Positions 57,345-64,000 of a stretch of DNA of 64,000 nucleotides are shown here, one piece after another; the stretch's first letter is position 1, and each line of letters begins with the position of its first letter. Source of the stretch: Gavia stellata (Eukaryota; Chordata; Aves; Gaviiformes; Gaviidae); assembly GCF_030936135.1 (NCBI RefSeq), contig NC_082600.1:25551943-25615942 (forward strand), read 5' to 3'. A model generated the notes under the pieces. That model did no database searches and was not told where the DNA came from. It saw only the letters and a list, made by a program, of their open reading frames with translations. The position numbers and the translations under genes were made by a program.

Positions 57345-60300
57345 GGTACAACAAAACATTCTGCAAATATTCTTGTTGAAACTATGTATAGAGATTAAAA
57401 AGTGAATCAGCCTAGAAGACATACTGCCTCTATCTTCTCTGATGTTGGGAAGTCAGCACTTTGTATTAGCTTTTAGCTTCCTTCTAGGTGAATTTAAAAC
57501 GCATTCTGTATTTACTGAGGAAGGCCAGAAGAATCAATAAAGCCTTGGCTTTCTAGAGGTGATCATCTCACCAATCATTTCTGTCTCTGTTCTGCACTAA
57601 GGGCTTAGATAAGAAGGTTTTGGTTTTGTTTTGTTTCTCCTTAATGGATAGGTTTCTTAATTAGGATGGGGGAAAAATGATTGCAATTTTGCTGTGGAAA
57701 TTAAACCCAAAATGAGGTAGCAAAGAGCAGGGTCTGAAGGGGAGGGGAGCAATCAGAGACAGCTATTGATTTTGAAATGATGGAGGAGCCAAAGAAGAGC
57801 ACACAGCCTGGAAAGGAGACTCATCTTTCAAAGCACTGTTCTTGCTTAAAACCAATCAGTCCAGGCAGAGGTGTTGGATGTTGCTGAAGCTTCAGAGTTA
57901 GCTTTGTTTTCAGACTGAATTTAAATTTTGGAACGACTCACTGGTTCATAAGGGGTTGGCTCCTTAGATAAATCTTGAGATTGTGGAGCTGGGAATCATG
58001 AGATGGAGCTGAACAAAAGTAAACCTGAGTGGAACATCGAGAAATTCTTAGCAGTAGTGGTAACAAAAAAATGTTTGGAAATAATTTCTTCCAAGGACAA
58101 AGAAAAAATGTCACTGCTCACAGCCAAGGCAGGCAGAGAAAAGGGAACAAACATACACTGAATATGAGACAAGCACCAAGATCTAACACCCTCCTCTCTC
58201 CCAGCTGTTGCATAGCATGTCCCATCTTTTCTAGAACAGAGAGGATTGATCTGGGGTTGTCTTACCTTGTCCCAGGGGTTGAGATCAAACTTAGGTACAG
58301 CTTTCTGCCACTCCAGTCAGGACACTTTCATATACGCTGGCCTTTTCCCCCTTGGCTTTTCAGACAGCATTTCTCTAAGATTAAAGTCAGATGTTAGTCT
58401 GACCTTTTGTCAATATAGCCAGCACCTGGAAAGACTGTTAGAGAACAGCACCAATCTCATAATGACTGGTTTGAGTTTGTCAGCTTGTTCTCATTGCTAT
58501 GATGAAACCTGACTCTGCAAAAGTGCTGATTGTCAGGTGTCTATGACAGGGGGTCAGGAAGATTTTAGCTGTACTACTGCAAATAATCTGCAGCCATTCT
58601 AAACCCAGCTGAATGCTGCACACAAATAAGCCCCTTTTCAGCCCAGACAGCTGAAAACATGCCACAGGTCATTTTAAAGCAAGGGGTTTGTTCCACCAAG
58701 GAGAAGACCTGTCTTCTATTCTTCATACTGACATTGCTCCATCAAGTCCTCATCACAATGCTGGAGATAAAGTGGCATGTCTTTTGCTCCCCATAGGACT
58801 GGCAGTTTGTAGGAGATAGTGTGTCCTTGTCCACAATCCATTTTTTCCCCTCAATCTTCCTCTTGCCTCCAAGCAGTGCCATAACAAGTGCAACAAAAAT
58901 CTGTGCTTTCCCTGCCACCTCCTCCATCTTTGTAGCTCAGATGCTGCTGTGTCACCTGTTCCCTGCCTAAATCCCAACTGCAGGCAACACATGTAATTAG
59001 CTGGCAGAGAGAACTCTTCATCCCCTCCTAATGCCCTATCTTCACTTGTCAACAGCAGGAGCACACCTCTCCAACAACTGTTTCTGCGGCTGCTCCTGCC
59101 ATTGACAGCTGCTCCTGGATGTCACACGTGAGTGTAGGGATATGATCTCCTCCAAGCCCTTCCTGGCCTAGTGCTGTGATTACGCTCCAGGAGAGATCTG
59201 AGTTTGGCACACTGTTCTGATGCTTCAGCATTTACCTGGGCTGAAAGTGGAACCAGTCTGCAGACATCTCCTGGCTTGCACAGGGATCTCATGCAGCAAG
59301 GCAAGTCTTGCATAGTCTTATTACTACCCTTGTCTAATCTACTAGCACTTCTTCCCGTCTCCTAGGACAAAATGATAAGGGAAAAATTAAAGGAAAGAAG
59401 GATCCCAGGTGAGCAAGCATAAAGAAGTGAAGATATGGCATGCTCTTTCTGATCCCTGTGGCCTACTCACCCTGTAGCTACAGGCATCACTGCACACTGT
59501 TTTGGAACAGCAGAGGCTGCTCAATGCTGAAGGCTGCAATCCCTGGCTTAACAGATCTTTAATACTTCCTTTCCCTGGAATTCACACAAGAAATGCTGTT
59601 TTTTCAGGTGACATGGAACCTACTGAAAAACCATGGGTCCCATCTGGAGAGTAACTATGCAGGTACTCAGTGTTTGATTCATTGAATATTATTTTCTGCA
59701 GCAGAAAAGTGGGAGAGAGAAACATTTGTCATATACCTGCTTAATTGAGATCTAATAGCCAAGGTCAGTGCTCAGCCAAGAATAGATAGCAGAAGCCTCC
59801 CGTGATGTATTTTTGTGATGAGATGTTCATAGCACACAGACTGATCTATTATCGGTTTTCACTATGAAAAATTTAACTATTTCCTGGAATATGCTCAAAT
59901 CTATTTTGCATAATTTTCTTGCTTTTTCATTTAAAAACATCTTTCCAAGGAGACCTCATGACCATGCAGATTAGCAAATCTCTGCTGTGTGGAGAGATTG
60001 CTTCACCTCCACTGAAGTGCAGCTATTTGTTCTTTTGCCAGCCCTCTGCAACATGACAATATCTGTTTGTCAGTGTCTAGCATGCTTTTCTGTGCTTTAA
60101 ACAAAAAACGTTAAAGGGAAAAGATGACTACTCAAGGGAAGATGGTGCAATGGGCACAACAGTGAGTAGGAGCACCAGACCTTTGCCTTGAGCTATGTTC
60201 TGCATGTCTGCAATGTTCCAGTGTAGCAGAAGTGACATGATGACCTACCTGCTGGTCTACAGCACATCTCTGGTCTCCTGTGACACTTCAGCCTACAGGA

Positions 60301-60541
60301 CCAGCCTGACCATCTACTTGGTTTGTTCCTTCTAGCTTTTGCATATGGGAATGTGCAGGACGCATCAGCGTGCCTCCCCAAACCAAGCATTTCCAAATAT
60401 TTTAGGCCACAAAGCCTTTCCTTCTCCAAGTTTTCTCCACAGACCACAAAGCAACCATCTCCCCAAATCTTTAACTGAGAGCACAGGAGAGATATGATTT
60501 ATATGGCCTCACAGACCACTGAGCACTGAACCTAGAGGGCT

Positions 60542-60589
60542 GATGAAAGAAATAAGGCCTCTGAAGATGAAAGGAATAAGGTCTCTGAG
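60542..60589. repeat. 24-bp tandem duplication
   Basis: Two adjacent 24-base units begin GATGAAAGAAATAAGG and GATGAAAGGAATAAGG and differ at three positions. Confidence 0.9.
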
Positions 60590-63500
60590 GAACACACCTT
60601 AGCTCTTGTGGTACCTGAAAGATGCAGCTGTACTTTCTTTGCCAGGGGCTACAGCACAGGACATGATCTGATCCAACTGAGTAAGAACAGAAAACATACT
60701 CCGTGTGGGCACTAACAGCAAGGGTGAATACACTAGGTGCAAAGAGGCTTTATGTTCTGGTGCACATTTGCCTTACGTCTACCCTTGGAGCCTTGCAGTA
60801 GCTATCACTGGTGAGCTCCAAGCTCCTGGTGGTGCTAGGGTTGAAGTTGTTCACTGTGATGCTCCCTAGAGCACCTCTCTCGCAGCATGGGTGCAAGGTT
60901 TTCCAACAGACAGCTCTCCGCACGTGCACAGTAGGTGCCTAAGAACTGGCAACTGGCTCAGACTTCACTGCTCCTGAGGACACTCTGTGGAGGTACAGCG
61001 GAAGAACCGTAATGTAACATAGTAACTCAAACCACAGCCCTTCTGTCTTTGCCCTGCAGCAGCCACCAGTGCAGGAGGTACCCAGACAGTGGCCCCTTCT
61101 GCTGAAAAATGAAGTGTCCAGAAACCACCCCCATATCTCAGTGTCTACCACTCTCCCAGTCTGGAAGGGGGCAGCATGGTCCTTACCCATTCTCAAAAGA
61201 GGGCTAGTGAGTTTGGGGTTTTTAGAACAACACACAAACATTATTGCCTGGGAGCCTGGCATCTGGCAGAGAGAGGAGAGTGCAGTCGCCATGGCAATTC
61301 TTCACCCCATTTAACTGCGAAGTAACCTCTTGTGTCATTACATGCAGCCGTTCCCAGCACACCTGCCCTGCACACAGCACAGGCAGCATGCTGCCCGCGT
61401 ATCCACACATACAGCAACCCCCCTACACACACACATCTCCTGCTGTGCAACACCCTTGCCCATATATGATACACAACATGTATGCACTGAGCAATACACA
61501 TTCCCTCAGCTCTCTTCCACTCCTATCACCTATGCCTCTAGATAACCAGCCAGGCTTACAGTCCCCGCTCCCACAGCTATAGGTCTCTCTGCTGCACAGG
61601 CATAAGGTTCTTTAGAAGCACAACATCAATGCATGCTCAGCCAGCCACCAAAAGACGCACCCGCCTTGTCTCCCCCAGCCTTGCCACAACGCCTGCCTAC
61701 AGCTCCTGTACAGTTTATTCTTGGATGCATTTTGTTTTCGTGCTGTGGCATGAACAAGGAATAAATTCAGCCCTGTCTCATTCACTTTCCTCTGTTTCTG
61801 CCTCTGAGGAAAAAATGTCCCTGAGAAGCAGATCTGTAAAGAGAAGACTGTGTGCCTCTCTGCAGTGCCAGCTCCTGGGAAGCTGGTGGTCAGGTCATTT
61901 GGTGCTCCTGACTGGACCGTGCTGATCACATTTCTTGACAGTTAACTATAGGAAATCAATCTCAATTCCATTTCTCCTCAAAGCACCCTGTGAGTCCCTG
62001 CAGGAGGGCTCAGTTCCCTGCTGAGAACAGGGAAACAGAAGTCCAGAACAGCAGTGACTGATTTTATAGCATAGCAGAAACATGGTACATAGGAGCCATG
62101 AGCTGAGTCCCTAACTCTGCTACACAACAGCTAGGTATCACCTCATATCAAAAGATGAAACTCAGCTCCCACTTACACCACCAGACACAGCATGAGGACC
62201 TCTCCCAAGCTACCACTGTCACATCAGGCTCCCTCAGCTCTTCTAGAAGGTGCTGGTGTGATTAGAGCTTGGGCGGTGTTACTAGGGTGGGCACAGCCCT
62301 GCCCTCAGCCAGGCCAGGTGGCAAGTAGAAACTCCTCAGCCATACGTACGTGACAGCTCCAGCTAACAGGGCCCACAGAAACCAGCAGGCATAGACTTGG
62401 TGGAGCCTCAAGTTCCCATATTGTATGGTGCAAGTGTCCCTTTCTGCCTTGTGCTGTGGTGAGTTTTAACAAGCACACAGCAAAGGCAGTCAGTCAGGGA
62501 CGGCCCATATCAGGAAGGTGACAGTCACCCAAGTCTGACAGGGTTGCTAGCAACCAAGTCCCACTTGTAACTGCTATATAGCTTGCGTGCTGTATACATG
62601 TGGCCTACAAAATGCTCTGAGAAGTGCTTCAGGCAAAATGTCTCCTTTAGAGAGCTGGCAGGGATGGCTGCCCATATCCTTTTGGACTCGGCCTCCTCTT
62701 TGTAAACCTTTCAAGCTCACCTTGCTGACTTCAGCTCTCCTTCTCTTGAGGTCTCCTACCCCTCCTAAAAGCACCTCAACATCACCATCCTCAAGCCTGA
62801 ATGCCCTAATCTGAGTATGATCCAGCTAATATAACCCGTGATCTGATGTACATGTGTGAGGATACAACTGAAATGAGATTTCCCCACCTGGCTGCCTGGC
62901 ATCCCTGGACAAGGCAGTCCCAGTTCTCCCAGGACTGGTCAGGGTTGCACATCTCATCCTCCCGCATCTCCAGGAACTGACAGGCACCTGCACACGGCAA
63001 TTCACCTTCCCACCCCTGCTCCCCTCTCTCCCCATCCCCATCATTCCTACCTGCATGCCTGGATGTGGCTGAGCTCAGGTGCCTCCGGAGGCACAGGCCC
63101 CGCTTTTAGCCCTGAACAGGAGATGGCACCCAGGCAGAGTCCATGCTGCTTGCAGAGCCCCCAACCAACCCAGCTGGGGTTGCTCCAGCCTGGAAAAAGA
63201 CACCTGATGCCTGAGCACACACTTCCCTCTTATGGCCATGCCCGATACAGCAGCCACTCAGGCCTGCAGCATCTTCACTGGAGATGTGATTTTCCTGTGA
63301 ATATTGACATTTCCCTTAGTTGCCTCTTACACTTGTCAGGCACAGATGAGTCTCCCCTGCACTTGCAGGGCAAGCACAGAGCCAGCCTTGCTGCCCTGCT
63401 TGGCTGATGCTGATCAACACACACACTGTGAGCAGCACGAGCGGGAAAGTCAACTCGAGCGCTCGGTGCGTGTCCTGCCTGCGGCGTCATACTGTCTCTC

Positions 63501-64000
63501 TGATGGAAGCCCAAATATCCATCCCTGGTCCTGGGGCAGATTTCCCCTATGGTAGGGCACAGCCTTTAACATCCCTCCTTTCCTCAAGTTAAGCATGGCT
63601 TTTACTTACTTTGATTTTGAAGGGAAAGTTTTTAACTACCTAGTTATGGGTAGTTACGGATTCTGTTCAATTTCTCCCTCACCCCATTGCACTGTATGGC
63701 AAAGCCTTTCTCTCTTCTATCCAAATAATAATATCCTTGCCCAAAGGAGAGGCAGCAGCCTTGTCTTTTTCTGTACTGACCTTTTTCTCTGGACTGAGCT
63801 TCAGGTAGTTCGTCCTTTCTGTGCTCCCATCACCCCTAATACCAGATTTGTAATTCAAGAGCAATTCGCTGCACAGAAGGGGTAGTTTACCCTTACATCT
63901 AATCTATGGCCACCTTCCCCCAGCCACCAAGTCAGTTCAGTTCACCAACCTGAAGGAAAACTAGTCCATTTTCCATGGGATAGTTTTCTATTGGATCAGT

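Larger units (their letters stand above)
51361..64000. other. intergenic region downstream of ALKBH1
   Basis: 12.6 kb with no recognised gene. By human synteny the next gene in this direction would be SPTLC2 on the same strand; no SPTLC2 exon was recognised. Open frames are under 122 codons and unlike known families. Two CR1 remnants and small tandem duplications are listed separately. From about 61400 there is a CA-rich patch. Confidence 0.65.

Noticed and set aside
61244-61582. 112-codon frame in the CA-rich stretch
   Set aside because: The composition (His, Thr and Pro from CA-rich DNA) suggests chance. No homology is recognised.

Overview
This window is nuclear DNA of a bird. Three spliced vertebrate genes can be read exon by exon. 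The interspersed repeats are avian: several CR1 LINE fragments with typical 3' ends, and two solo LTRs of a kind I recognise as common in Neoaves, each flanked by a perfect 5-bp target-site duplication. I would place it in Neoaves rather than the chicken lineage, but that is inference from the LTR types. It is not a bacterial or viral region, and most long open frames in it are chance or repeat-derived.

Layout. Positions 1-12500 are intergenic and hold two decayed plus-strand CR1 copies (about 1388-3169 and 3835-6615). A CpG-rich promoter with an NRF1 site and a CRE (12530-13016) leads into SNW1 (SKIP, Prp45 homologue) on the plus strand: 14 coding exons, 13017-31181, 538 residues. SLIRP lies tail to tail with it on the minus strand: 4 coding exons, 35568 down to 31728, 106 residues. 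ALKBH1 lies head to head with SLIRP on the plus strand: 6 coding exons, 35660-51223, 368 residues. Positions 51360-64000 are intergenic, with two small CR1 remnants and short tandem duplications.

The order and orientations match the human 14q24.3 block ALKBH1-SLIRP-SNW1. The packing is tight. The SLIRP and ALKBH1 start codons are separated by 91 bp, so the two genes share a GC-box promoter. The SNW1 and SLIRP poly(A) signals are crossed, so their mRNA 3' ends should overlap. All three start codons lie inside YY1-like ATGGCG motifs. SLIRP and ALKBH1 both act in mitochondrial RNA biology, which makes the shared promoter functionally plausible. SNW1 is a core spliceosome and transcription co-factor.

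Repeats inside genes are a CR1 in SNW1 intron 3 that is nearly identical to one upstream of the gene, an old CR1 in SNW1 intron 10, solo LTRs in ALKBH1 introns 1 and 3, and an antisense CR1 in ALKBH1 intron 2. I found no tRNA, rRNA, snoRNA or CRISPR feature, and nothing that looks like a new multi-gene system. The most interesting signals are the compact regulatory architecture and the repeat structures.
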